Shown here piece by piece: positions 1 to 10,504 of a stretch of 64,000 nucleotides of DNA (position 1 is its first letter; every line of letters begins with the position of its first letter). The DNA comes from JAGWRI01 sp035700805 (GTDB lineage: Bacteria; Gemmatimonadota; Gemmatimonadetes; Gemmatimonadales; Gemmatimonadaceae). A program made the translations under genes and the position numbers. A model generated the notes under the pieces. That model was not told the origin of the DNA and did no database searches. It was given only the letters and a program-made list of their open reading frames with translations. The stretch is taken from contig DASSOG010000009.1 of assembly GCA_035700805.1 (NCBI GenBank), positions 62,001-126,000 of the forward strand, written 5' to 3'.

Positions 1-1
1 G

Positions 2-1558
2 CAGCCGGATTCGCGCGAGGTGGGGCGCACGCTGTACGACCACCTGCTGGCGGCGTTCTTCCATCCCACCATCGTGGCCGACTCCGCCACCACGCAGGCG
101 CGACGGGCCCAGCTCGTGGGGTCGGTGCCGGCCAGCAAGTTCGAGGTGCGCGCCGGAGAGGAAATTGTCGGCGCCAACCAGGTGGTCAGCGTCGGGCAGC
201 ACGAACGGCTGGTGGCACTGCGCGACCAGATGGACGAACGTCGCGGCGCCATCCCCGATATCCGTCGTGGCGTCGGGGCCGTGCTCTTTGACCTGATCCT
301 GCTGACGCTGCTCGGCCTCACCGTGCTCATCTTCCGGCCCCACGTGTACGGCTCCACGCGGTCCCTCGTGGTGATCGCCACGGTGACGGGGCTGGTGATC
401 CTGGGCGGGGCGCTGGTGTCGCGCATGCGCCCGTTGCACCCGGAGCTCGTGCCGGTGGGGATCGCCGCCATTGTCATCAGCGCGCTCTTCGACCGGCGGA
501 TTGCCATGATCGTCGCGGTCCTGCTGGCGGCGCTCATTGGCGGCCAGTCCGTCTTCCGCGGCACCAACGCGCTCTACGTGCAGGTCATTGGCGGCGCGGT
601 GGCGGCGTACAGCGTGCGCGCGGTGCGCACGCGGCAGCAGACGTATACGTGGATCGTGGTCATCGCCCTCGCGTACAGCGTGTCGTCGCTGGCGGTGGGG
701 CTCACGCTGGACCTGCCGAACACCACGATCCTCCGATCCGCGGCCTTCGGCTCATTGAACGCGGTGATCAGCGTGCTGGTGGCGCTGCTGCTGCTGCCGC
801 TGGCGGAGCGGTACACCGGCGTGGAAACCGACCTGACGCTGCTGGAGTGGTCGGACCTCAACCGCCCGCTGATGCAGCGGCTGAGCCTGGAGGCGCCCGG
901 GACCTTTGCCCACTCCATGCAGATTGCCAGCCTGGCCGAAGCCGCCTGCCGGGCGGTGGGCGCCAACGCGCTCCTGGCGCGGGTCGGGGCGTACTATCAC
1001 GATATTGGTAAGCTGGTCAAGCCGCAGTACTTCGTGGAGAACCAGGCCAAGGGACACAACCCGCACGACCAGTTGACGCCGCTGCAGAGCGCGCAGGTCA
1101 TACGCAATCACGTACGGAATGGCCTCCAGCTCGCTGAGGACGGCCACGTGCCCCGGGTGCTGCGGAACTTCATCGCGGAACACCACGGCACCGGCGTCAT
1201 CTCGTATTTCCTGGAGCGGGCGCGCAAGGCCGGAGGCGAAGCCCCCCGTGAGGAAGACTACCGCTACCCGGGTCCCATTCCGCAGAGCGTGGAGACGGCC
1301 GTGCTCATGCTGGCCGACGGCGCCGAGGCCTCGGTGCGCGTGCTCAACGATCCCACGCCGCAGCGCATCCATGAAGTGGTGGAGCACATCGTACGGCAGC
1401 GCCTGGAGGCCGGCCAGTTGCGGGACGCCCCGCTCACGCTGCGTGACATGGAACTCGTGAAGGCCGAATTCACCCGGGGGCTCTCGGGCATGCACCACTC
1501 GCGCGTGGATTACCCGGCAGCCAGCGGCGGCGTCTCGGCCACCTTTGCCCAGCGCTGA
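2..1558 (+). CDS. 7TM-HD family membrane phosphodiesterase (PgpH/YqfF type), 5' end outside window
   Basis: Only the C-terminal 518 residues are visible; the frame is open to the window edge, so the true start lies upstream. The fragment begins in the extracellular 7TMR-HDED region (phrases such as VRAGEEIVGANQVVS), continues through about seven hydrophobic helices between roughly residues 90 and 275, and ends with a cytoplasmic HD domain: HSMQIASLAEAA, then the metal-binding pair in YYHDIGK (His-Asp codons at 998-1003), then HDQLTPLQSA and EHHGTGVISYF. Characterised relatives (Listeria PgpH) hydrolyse cyclic di-AMP. The stop codon overlaps the ybeY start by one base (TGATG), and pgpH-ybeY is a common gene order. 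The family call is firm; substrate is known only from the family. Confidence 0.9.
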   Translation, partial: QPDSREVGRTLYDHLLAAFFHPTIVADSATTQARRAQLVGSVPASKFEVRAGEEIVGANQVVSVGQHERLVALRDQMDERRGAIPDIRRGVGAVLFDLILLTLLGLTVLIFRPHVYGSTRSLVVIATVTGLVILGGALVSRMRPLHPELVPVGIAAIVISALFDRRIAMIVAVLLAALIGGQSVFRGTNALYVQVIGGAVAAYSVRAVRTRQQTYTWIVVIALAYSVSSLAVGLTLDLPNTTILRSAAFGSLNAVISVLVALLLLPLAERYTGVETDLTLLEWSDLNRPLMQRLSLEAPGTFAHSMQIASLAEAACRAVGANALLARVGAYYHDIGKLVKPQYFVENQAKGHNPHDQLTPLQSAQVIRNHVRNGLQLAEDGHVPRVLRNFIAEHHGTGVISYFLERARKAGGEAPREEDYRYPGPIPQSVETAVLMLADGAEASVRVLNDPTPQRIHEVVEHIVRQRLEAGQLRDAPLTLRDMELVKAEFTRGLSGMHHSRVDYPAASGGVSATFAQR

Positions 1559-2004
1559 TGCGCCTCCGGGTGGATGTGTCGGTGGAGTCCGGGCGGCTGG
1601 GCGTCTCGCGCGCCGTCATCGAGCGGGCCGTGCGGGCCGCGTTGCGCGCGGGGGGCATCAGGGATGCCGTCATCTCGCTCGCGTTCGTCTCGAATCGCAC
1701 CATCGCGCAGCTCAACCGCACGCACCTGGGGCACCGCGGCGTCACGGACGTCATCTCGTTCGGGTACCCGCCCGCGGCCGATCCGGCGCCGCTGGTGGGT
1801 GATGTCTATGTGGGGCTGGAGGTGGCGCGGGCCGCGGCCCGCGCGCGCGGCATCAGCGCGCGCGAGGAACTCGTCCGCCTGGCGGTGCATGGCACGCTCC
1901 ACGTCGTCGGGTACGACCACCCCGATGGCGAGGCCCGCACCAGCTCGGCGATGTGGCGCGCGCAGGAGCGTATTGTGCGCCGAGTGCTGAAGGCGTCCGC
2001 ATGA
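1558..2004 (+). CDS. ybeY: Endoribonuclease YbeY (rRNA maturation factor)
   Basis: A 148-residue protein of normal family length. The zinc-binding signature H-x3-H-x5-H is intact in HGTLHVVGYDH near residues 110-120, and the upstream RTHLGHRGVTDVISF block matches the family. YbeY is a metal-dependent RNase involved in 16S rRNA 3' processing and ribosome quality control in the cytoplasm. The ATG overlaps the stop codon of the HD-domain gene by one base and its own stop overlaps the next gene (ATGA), so translation is probably coupled. No unusual residues were seen. Confidence 0.95.
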   Translation: MRLRVDVSVESGRLGVSRAVIERAVRAALRAGGIRDAVISLAFVSNRTIAQLNRTHLGHRGVTDVISFGYPPAADPAPLVGDVYVGLEVARAAARARGISAREELVRLAVHGTLHVVGYDHPDGEARTSSAMWRAQERIVRRVLKASA

Positions 2005-3212
2005 CAGTTACCACTTCGTGGATTGTGGCCGCGGTGGGAGCCGTCGTGGCCGTGGCCGCCGCGGCGGCCGGTGGGGCGCTGGTCTCGCCGAACGCCGGGC
2101 AGGTGAGCCGGTCCAGGGATATGCATCGCGTGTTTGGCGCGGCCCGCATGACGGCGTACCTGGCGTTTGGCGCCGGTGCTGTCGGCGCGGTGCGGGTGGT
2201 CCCCTGGCCCCACCTCCTGCAGGCCGCGGCCGTGGTAGTGGCCCTCGCGATCGTGATCTGCCTGGATGCGGTGGCGCGTGAAGCGGGCGTGGCGTTGTTG
2301 CCGCCCGGACATCCGTTCATTCGCGGCATGGCGGCGCTGCTGTGGCCGTTCACGGCGGTCTCGGCGCTGGGGCGGCTGCTGGAACACGCGCTGGATCGCG
2401 TGTTCCCGGCGTCCGACGATCGTGAAGAGCTGCGCGAGCAGGCGGCCGATCGCCTGCGCGAACTCCTGGACCCCGCGCCCGCGGGCCGCACTACGCAGGC
2501 CGCCGCGCTTCAGGGGGCGTTCGACCTGGCCGATACGATGGTGCGCGAGGTGATGGTGCCGCGCGTGGACATCGTGGGCGTGGAGGTCGAGTCCCCCTGG
2601 TCGGAAGTGCTGGATCGCGCGCGCAGCTCGGCGCACGCCCGCCTGCCGGTCTATCAGGAAACGCTCGACCACGTGACCGGGGTACTCTATGCCAAGGACC
2701 TGCTCACGTGGGCGCTGGCTGACGCGGAACCTCCCGGTGGGTGGGTCACGCTGGTGCGTCAGGCCTCGTTCATTCCCGGGTCAAAGACCATTGACCGCCA
2801 GCTCCGCGAATTCCGCAAGACGGGAACACATATCGCCATCGTCATGGACGAATTTGGCGGCACCGCGGGCCTCGTCACCATCGAGGACGTGCTCGAGGAG
2901 ATTGTGGGCGACATCCGCGATGAGCGCGACGTGGAGGAGCCCGAGGTGGACCACGAAGGCAACGATAAGTTCTGGGTGAGCGGACGCGTGCCGCTGTCTG
3001 ACCTGTCCGAACTGCTGGGCCAGGAATTCGAGCGCGACGACGTAGCCACCGTCGGCGGACTCGTGTACGAAGGATTCGACCGGGTGCCGCGCGCCGGCGA
3101 CAGCACGACCATCGGCCAGTTCCGCGTAGTGGTGGAGCGCATGCGCCGCCGGCGCATCGAACGTGTGTACTTCGAACGGCTGCCGGCGTCGCCCGAAGGG
3201 ACGGCCGAGTGA
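2001..3212 (+). CDS. CorC/HlyC-family membrane protein with CBS pair and transporter-associated domain
   Basis: 403 residues from the ATG at 2001, chosen because it overlaps the ybeY stop as ATGA; an in-frame start at 1953 would lie inside ybeY and add 16 unlike residues. The N-terminal third holds three to four hydrophobic segments, then a linker rich in Arg/Glu, a CBS pair (about residues 165-300; motifs VREVMVPRVDI and IAIVMDEFGGTAGLVTIEDV), and a C-terminal CorC_HlyC domain ending near residue 395 (VSGRVPLSDLSELLG). Family members are linked to Mg2+/Co2+ efflux or resistance; ybeY-corC adjacency is classical. The exact transported ion cannot be read from the sequence. Confidence 0.85.
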   Translation: MTVTTSWIVAAVGAVVAVAAAAAGGALVSPNAGQVSRSRDMHRVFGAARMTAYLAFGAGAVGAVRVVPWPHLLQAAAVVVALAIVICLDAVAREAGVALLPPGHPFIRGMAALLWPFTAVSALGRLLEHALDRVFPASDDREELREQAADRLRELLDPAPAGRTTQAAALQGAFDLADTMVREVMVPRVDIVGVEVESPWSEVLDRARSSAHARLPVYQETLDHVTGVLYAKDLLTWALADAEPPGGWVTLVRQASFIPGSKTIDRQLREFRKTGTHIAIVMDEFGGTAGLVTIEDVLEEIVGDIRDERDVEEPEVDHEGNDKFWVSGRVPLSDLSELLGQEFERDDVATVGGLVYEGFDRVPRAGDSTTIGQFRVVVERMRRRRIERVYFERLPASPEGTAE

Positions 3213-4171
3213 CGGCCGGCATCGTCATTCTCGCGGCGGCGCTGCTGGTGGGCTGGCTGGTGGCCGGCGGCACCGTGGTGCGCCTGGCCAGTCGCTTCTG
3301 GCTCCGTCACTGGGCGGAGCGCGGGTTGCGCGGCGTGGCGGTGCCGCTGCGCTCGGCCACGCGACCACAGCGGCTGATCACGTCGGCCACGCTCGCGTCC
3401 GCGCTGGTGATGGCGGTTGCGGGTGCGCTCCTGGCGGTGGCGGCCCGTGACAATGCAGGCCGCCTGTGGGAAGACCTGGCCGTTACTGTCATCGTGGTAG
3501 TGTTCGCGGCGCAGATCGTGGCGCGAGCGGTGGCGCGACATGCGCCGGCGGGCATCACGCGCTGGGTGGTGCCGGCGCTTCGCATGGCGGAGGTCACCAC
3601 GGCGCCGGTGCGCGCGGTGGCCCGGGCTGTGCCGCGGCGCCCGTGGGTCGGGGCGGGGAATTCAGACGCCGAGCGTCGGCGCGTGCAGCGCCTGCTCCGG
3701 GAGGCAGAACTCGAGGGCATAGGCGCGGCCGACGACGCCGCCATAATCACCGGCGTGGTGGATTTTGGCGACAAGCTCGCCCGCGACGTGATGACCCCGC
3801 GTGAGGAAGTGTTCGCCGTCTCCGATGGGATGCCCGCGGAGGAGGCAGCCGCGCAGGTGGCGCGCGCCGCGTACACCCGCGTGCCGGTGTACCACGCGGA
3901 TCTGGACCATGTGGTCGGGCTGCTCCACGCCTTTGACCTGCTGCGTGGCGCCGAGGTGGCGCTGGCGCACCCGCGTCCCGTGGCCACCGCGCGGGATGAC
4001 ACGCGGTGCAGCGATCTCCTCTTCCGGATGCTCCGCGACCATCGCCATCTGGCTATCGTTCAGGACCGCAACCGGCGCACCGTGGGTATCGTCACGCTCG
4101 AGGACCTGCTGGAGGAACTCGTGGGCGACATCCGCGACGAACACGACGACCCGACTCCGAGCCGCGCATGA
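3209..4171 (+). CDS. Second CorC-like membrane protein with CBS pair, lacking the C-terminal CorC_HlyC domain
   Basis: 320 residues, starting at a GTG that overlaps the stop of the preceding corC-like gene. It has hydrophobic stretches near residues 3-22, 60-80 and 88-105, then the same CBS-pair motifs as its neighbour (LARDVMTPREEVFAV; LAIVQDRNRRTVGIVTLEDL) and an identical-looking end of the second CBS (LEELVGDIRDEHDD). The protein then stops, whereas the neighbour continues with about 85 residues of CorC_HlyC domain. It is probably a tandem duplicate that lost, or never had, the C-terminal domain; the two may act as a heteromer. Function is inferred only from the family. Confidence 0.78.
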   Translation: MTAGIVILAAALLVGWLVAGGTVVRLASRFWLRHWAERGLRGVAVPLRSATRPQRLITSATLASALVMAVAGALLAVAARDNAGRLWEDLAVTVIVVVFAAQIVARAVARHAPAGITRWVVPALRMAEVTTAPVRAVARAVPRRPWVGAGNSDAERRRVQRLLREAELEGIGAADDAAIITGVVDFGDKLARDVMTPREEVFAVSDGMPAEEAAAQVARAAYTRVPVYHADLDHVVGLLHAFDLLRGAEVALAHPRPVATARDDTRCSDLLFRMLRDHRHLAIVQDRNRRTVGIVTLEDLLEELVGDIRDEHDDPTPSRA

Positions 4172-4202
4172 CCGCACCGTCCTTCCTTGACCGAACCGCC
4201 GC

Positions 4203-5281
4203 ATGACCGGCACGCGATCCAGCGAGGCGCACCGCGAACTTCGCGCCGACTTTGCCGCCGGCAAGCGGCCGGCCCTGGCCCGCGCCGTGAGCATTGTCGA
4301 AAACCACCGACCGGGGTTTGACACCCTGCTGGCCGGGTGGCAGGGGAAGCTGGGGCGCGCTCGGCGCATTGGCCTCACCGGGCCGCCCGGGGCGGGGAAG
4401 AGCACCCTCACCGCGCTGCTCGTGAAGTCGTATCGCGACGCCGGGCTGTCGGTGGGCGTCATCGCCGTGGACCCCACCTCACCGTTCACGGGGGGCGCGC
4501 TGCTGGGCGACCGCATCCGGATGGAGGCCGTGGCGCTGGACGAGGGCGTGTTCATTCGCTCCATGGCCACGCGCGGCTCGCTGGGCGGGCTGGCCGGCAC
4601 CACCAACGAAGTGGCCGACGTGCTGGATGCCTTTGGCCTGGACCGGATCCTCATCGAGACCGTGGGCGTGGGGCAGAGCGAGCTTGACATTTCCCATATA
4701 GCGGACTCCAGCACCGTGGTGCTGGTGCCCGAGTCAGGAGATTCCATCCAGGCGCTGAAGGCGGGGCTGATGGAGATTGCCGACGTCTTCGTGGTGAACA
4801 AGGCGGACCGGCCGGGCGCCGACCGGCTGCGCAACGAGCTGGAACTGATGCTCGGCCTGCGCTCGGGGCGCGCCATGCTGCACGTGCCGGCGCACCATGG
4901 CGTGGACCTCACGCGCCGCAACCCGGCCTATGCCGCGCGCAAGGCGGCGCACGCCAACGACGCCGAAAGCTGGACCCCGCCGGTGCTGCAGACCGTGGCC
5001 GTGGAGGCCACCGGGATTGCCGAAGTCGTCGAGGCCATCGACCGCCATTTTCATTATCTTGAGCAGAGCGGGGAGTTGCAGGCCCGGCGCCGGCGGCGGT
5101 TGCGCGATCGGGTGATGAACGTGCTGGAGACGCGGGTGCGCGACCGGCTCTGGACGGATCCCGACACTGTTGGATGGTTGGATGAACAATTGCCGGCGCT
5201 GGAGGCTGGGAAGTCCAACCCATTTGCCGTCGCCGATGCCCTGCTGGCACGCAGCGGAGCCCTCCTGACTCAGGGGAAGAC

Positions 5282-5285
<4 letters not shown>
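4203..5285 (+). CDS. MeaB/ArgK-family GTPase chaperone of a B12-dependent acyl-CoA mutase
   Basis: 360 residues. The Walker A loop is GPPGAGKSTL, the metal-binding block is DPTSPFTGGALLGDRIRM, the switch region contains MATRGSLGGLAGTTNE, and the guanine-specificity motif is VVNKAD. MeaB proteins gate cobalamin loading and protect the mutase from inactivation. The gene directly precedes the mutase large subunit and overlaps it as ATGA, so it is surely its partner. Because that mutase has an isobutyryl-CoA-mutase-like active site, this GTPase may be the counterpart of MeaI or of the GTPase domain of fused IcmF and not a strict methylmalonyl-CoA mutase chaperone. A 31-bp gap separates it from the CorC-like gene. 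Confidence 0.93.
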
Positions 5286-6976
<1,691 letters not shown>

Positions 6977-7139
6977 GGGTGGGGGGCAGTCTGGTTCCGG
7001 GATGGTGAACGGAAGTCGGGATAGGGTAGACGGATGCGATCCTTTGAAAACGGTGGAGAGAACGGCATTGTGTGCAGGATCGGATCGCGGCCTACATGAC
7101 GACCGCCACGGGGAACAGCCATGCCGAGAAACAGGATAG

Positions 7140-7370
7140 TCACTTCGAGGCGCGCTGCCAGTGCAGCGTCCAGAACACTCTCAAGCAAGTCTACCGGCGC
7201 ACAGTCAAGAGCGGCAGCAGGTAGCTCACTCTCACAACGCAAGGCCCCGCCAAAAGAGACATCTATTCCGGCGGCAAGGGCCGCTTCTCGAACGTTACGA
7301 GACGGCCGCACGTCGAAAGCATCAAAGGCGGCGGCAGGCAGCGCGCTGGTACAAACGCGTAAGCGCAAAT
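7140..7370. repeat. Imperfect tandem repeat, two copies of about 110-120 bp
   Basis: Copy A runs from about 7140 to 7245 and copy B from about 7259 to 7366. Similarity is clearest when translated. On the minus strand both read C-x-S-x-LPAAA-x-D ... V-x-(D/E)-AALAA ... V; on the plus strand both read TS-x2-AA-x-AASRTL ... AAAGS-x-L. Neither frame is a recognisable protein. The copies have diverged considerably at the base level. Confidence 0.6.
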
Positions 7371-7815
7371 AATGGGCGCCGCGCTTTTTGCATGACACTC
7401 ACGCAAACCCGCTAAGAGTCTCGCCTGCCGATTAGTGCTGCATTAGGCACCGCGAAGCTTTGGTTGACGATAAGCTTACAGCAATTCAACAGTTCGACGT
7501 TGAGCGCCGCATGGTGATTCACCGTTTTGGCGAACGGTTTTCGAGTCTCGCGGCCCCGAACATCAAGCGGTCGATGCTCCCTGGCGTCCTTCCGAAGGCT
7601 TTTCTCACATGGTACAAGATGGCGCGCCTCACAGCGGCGTGAATAAATCCCCCCAAACCCATCGGGCTGTAAGAGGCCGCCGCTCAGCAATCTTTCCCCG
7701 CAAGGAGCCGCAAGCTCGTTGACAGGTTCCGTACACGGCAAGTGAGGTCGCGCGCATCGCTGACGATTCCACGAGTCCGCAACATCGCTGTCAGCCCTGA
7801 TCTGCACCCCCAAAT

Positions 7816-7854
7816 AGTGTTCACTTCCGAACACTCCCTCCCACAATCGAACAC
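7816..7854. promoter_or_regulatory. Candidate operator: GTGTTC/GAACAC half-sites
   Basis: A perfect 7-bp inverted repeat, AGTGTTC at 7816-7822 and GAACACT at 7829-7835, is separated by 6 bp. A further direct GAACAC lies at 7849-7854, 20 bp after the second half-site. The cluster sits 145-180 bp upstream of the first ADOP permease start. The symmetry suggests binding of a dimeric repressor; no regulator gene lies next to it and the protein is unknown. Confidence 0.4.
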
Positions 7855-7998
7855 GGCCGTGCCGCCTCGGAAGTGCCAAGTCATTGCCGGTCACTCCCGT
7901 GAACGGGCATGCGTCGGGGCACGGTTCTTGCCAGTTTAGCGTGTGGGCGGCGCATCGATCTCACGTTGCGGCCCAGCTTCCCCGGTCCCGATACGGTC

Positions 7999-10389
7999 AT
8001 GCTCTACGAAATCCGCTTCGCGTTGCGTGGTCTCTCCAAGCGCCCAGGCCTCACGATCGCGGCCGTGCTCACGCTCGCGCTCGCCATCGGGGCCACCACG
8101 ACGATTTTCAGCGTCGTCGATGCGGTGATTGTGCGGCCGCTGCCCTTTGCCGAGCCGCACCAACTCGTGCAGGTGTTCGAGACCACGCCGCAGGGCGCCG
8201 ACTTCTCGGCGTCCGACCCGGACTATCTGGATTTCACCTCACAGAATCGTTCGCTCAGCGGCATCGGAGCATTCAAGCCGGGCGAGTTTGCGCTCACGGG
8301 CGACGGCGAACCCAAGCAGTTGCATGGCATGGCCACCACCGCCAACCTGTTTCCCCTGCTGGGCGTGCACTTTGCGCTGGGCCGCGCCTTTCGACCCGAC
8401 GAAGACGCCCCCGGCGACTCTTCACACGTGGTGATCCTGAGCCACGCGCTGTGGAGCGGACGGTTTGGTGCGGACTCGTCGGTGGTGGGTCGTCCGGTGA
8501 TGCTGAACGCGCGCCCGTATACCGTGGTGGGCGTGCTGCCGGAGCATTATCACTTCCCTGAAGGCGACGTGTTCGTTCCGCTCCATGCCAATAGTAATTC
8601 GCGGCGCGATGACCACTGGCTGTCGCTCGTGGGGCGCATGAAGCCGGGCGTCACCGTGGCCCAGGCGCAGCGAGACTTTGACCGGATCACCGCCGGCATC
8701 GGCGCCACCTACCCCATGAGCAAGGGGTGGGGTGCGCGGTTGCAACCGCTGTCGCATGTGCTGGTTGACGACAACTTCCGGCGCGCGGGATGGGTGCTGC
8801 TCGCGGCCACCGGGCTGCTGCTCGTCCTGGCCTGCGCCAACGTGGCCAACCTGCTGCTGGCGCGCGCCAGCACACGGCAAACCGAGATGGGGCTGCGCAC
8901 GGCCATCGGCGCCACTCGCCGCCGGCTGGTGCGGCAACTCCTCACCGAAAGTGGGGTGCTGGTGTCGCTGGCCGCGGTCGCGGGCGTGACTGCGACGTTC
9001 TGGGGCCTGAGTGCCATTCATGCCATTGGCGCCGGACGCATTCCGCGGCTGGAGGAGGTGTCGGTGGACCGGCCGGCTATCGCCATGGCGCTGCTGCTCA
9101 CCGTGGTCACCACTTTTGCCTGTGGGCTCGTGCCGGCGCTGCGCGCGTCGCGTGTGGAGCCCGCCGCGGTACTCGGCGACGGCGTTCGCGGCGGCATCTC
9201 GCGTGGACACCGCCGCCAGCGCGATGTCCTGGTGGTGTTCCAGGTGGCGCTGTCCATTGTGCTGCTCATCGGGGCGGGGCTGATGTTGCGCAGCTTCGGT
9301 CACCTGAGTTCGGTGGATACCGGCTTCGATGCCCAGCGCGTGCTGGCGGTGACGCTCAACCTGCCGGATCAGCGCTATGACGAACAGGCCCGCGTGGTGT
9401 TCTTCAGCCGGCTTACCGCCAGTCTGCGCGGGTTGCCAGGTGTCCGCGCCGCAGGTGCGGGCGCGGTGGATCCGTTCAGCGGTTGGAACTACATGAATGA
9501 CGTCACGCCCGTGGACCGCGCAGCGTCGGCGCCCTCGGCCGGATTCATGCAGGCGGGGTGGCGCAGCGTCACGCCCGGCTTCTTTGATGCTATGGGTATT
9601 CCCCTGTCGCGCGGGCGTGTGTTCTCCGGGTCCGACCCGTGGAACGGACCGGCCATCGTCGTGGTGTCACGCAGCTTCGCGCAAAAGATGTGGCCGGGGC
9701 AGGATGCGGTGGGCAAGCGACTGTACTGGGGTGGCACCAGCGGCACCGCGCGCACTGTGGTGGGGGTGGTGGGTGACGTACGCGACATCGCACCCCAAAC
9801 CGAACCGCAACCCACACTGTATGTCCCATACAACCAACTGCCCATGGCCGGCATGACGCTGGTGGTGCGTGCGTCGGGAGGTGACCCCGCAGTATTGGCC
9901 GCATCCGTGCGGGGCGCAATTCACGCACTCGATCCTGCGCTGCCGGTGGCCGACGTGCATCCGCTGGCACGGAATCGGCGCGATGCCATGACGGCACCGC
10001 GGTTCAACCTGGTATTGATGGCGAGCTTTGCGGCGCTGGCGTTGTTACTTGCGGCCGGCGGCATCTCGTCCGTGATGGCATTCACCGTGGCACAGCGACG
10101 ACGTGAGATCGGTATTCGGCTGGTGCTGGGTGCCGCGCCGAGGGGAATTGTGCGCGCGTTTGTGATGCGTGCTATGCAGCTCACCGCGCTGGGCGTCGTG
10201 GTGGGCCTGCTCGGCGGGTTGGCGGCCGGGCGCGTGATGAGCAGCCTGCTCTTTGAAGTGGCGCCCACCGATCCGCTCACCTTTGTGGCAGTGCCGGCAC
10301 TGCTCGTGCTGGTGGCTCTGGCGGCCAGCTACCTGCCTGCCCGCCAGGCCAACGCCGTGGCGCTGATGGAAGTGCTGGGACGCGAATAG
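7999..10389 (+). CDS. ADOP-family permease (FtsX/MacB-type, duplicated orphan permease)
   Basis: 796 residues from the ATG at 7999; an upstream in-frame start would add 30 unlike residues. The N-terminus MLYEIRFALRGLSKRPG leads into the first helix (LTIAAVLTLALAIGATTTIF), then a MacB-like periplasmic core (about 45-250), an FtsX block of three helices (about 265-400), a second helix and core (about 415-640) and a final FtsX block (about 660-790). This duplicated layout with no ATPase domain defines the ADOP family, common in Acidobacteria and Gemmatimonadota. Its ATPase partner and substrate are unknown; export of small molecules, peptides or lipoproteins is the usual guess. The second ADOP gene follows after 115 bp. 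Confidence 0.9.
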   Translation: MLYEIRFALRGLSKRPGLTIAAVLTLALAIGATTTIFSVVDAVIVRPLPFAEPHQLVQVFETTPQGADFSASDPDYLDFTSQNRSLSGIGAFKPGEFALTGDGEPKQLHGMATTANLFPLLGVHFALGRAFRPDEDAPGDSSHVVILSHALWSGRFGADSSVVGRPVMLNARPYTVVGVLPEHYHFPEGDVFVPLHANSNSRRDDHWLSLVGRMKPGVTVAQAQRDFDRITAGIGATYPMSKGWGARLQPLSHVLVDDNFRRAGWVLLAATGLLLVLACANVANLLLARASTRQTEMGLRTAIGATRRRLVRQLLTESGVLVSLAAVAGVTATFWGLSAIHAIGAGRIPRLEEVSVDRPAIAMALLLTVVTTFACGLVPALRASRVEPAAVLGDGVRGGISRGHRRQRDVLVVFQVALSIVLLIGAGLMLRSFGHLSSVDTGFDAQRVLAVTLNLPDQRYDEQARVVFFSRLTASLRGLPGVRAAGAGAVDPFSGWNYMNDVTPVDRAASAPSAGFMQAGWRSVTPGFFDAMGIPLSRGRVFSGSDPWNGPAIVVVSRSFAQKMWPGQDAVGKRLYWGGTSGTARTVVGVVGDVRDIAPQTEPQPTLYVPYNQLPMAGMTLVVRASGGDPAVLAASVRGAIHALDPALPVADVHPLARNRRDAMTAPRFNLVLMASFAALALLLAAGGISSVMAFTVAQRRREIGIRLVLGAAPRGIVRAFVMRAMQLTALGVVVGLLGGLAAGRVMSSLLFEVAPTDPLTFVAVPALLVLVALAASYLPARQANAVALMEVLGRE

Positions 10390-10504
10390 CCCTGGAACCA
10401 GCCGCACCTCCGACCCGTAGGAGGCAACCGTTCGGGGCCGAGCGCCGTCCAACGATGCGCGGCCCCTCCCGGCACCACGCTGCCCAACCGACTCCCTCCT
10501 CCTC

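Larger units (their letters stand above)
6977..7998 (+). other. Non-coding, lower-GC stretch upstream of the ADOP permeases
   Basis: About 1 kb with no gene I can support. Base composition is visibly less GC-rich than the flanking genes, and open frames here lack the codon-position bias seen in real genes of this window. It contains an imperfect tandem repeat (7140-7370), a GAACAC-type dyad (7816-7854) and a 12-mer (7725-7736) that recurs in the other long non-coding stretch at 27626-27637. It may be decayed mobile or coding DNA, or a regulatory region for the permease genes. No transposase remnant or tRNA was recognised. Confidence 0.6.

Noticed and set aside
7400..7500. Integron attC-like sites or insertion-sequence ends
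   Set aside because: Short TTAGGC-like pieces occur but no paired core sites, terminal inverted repeats, target duplications or transposase fragments were found.
7412..7894. Minus-strand open frame of 160 codons in the non-coding stretch
   Set aside because: No codon bias, no family resemblance, no ribosome site.
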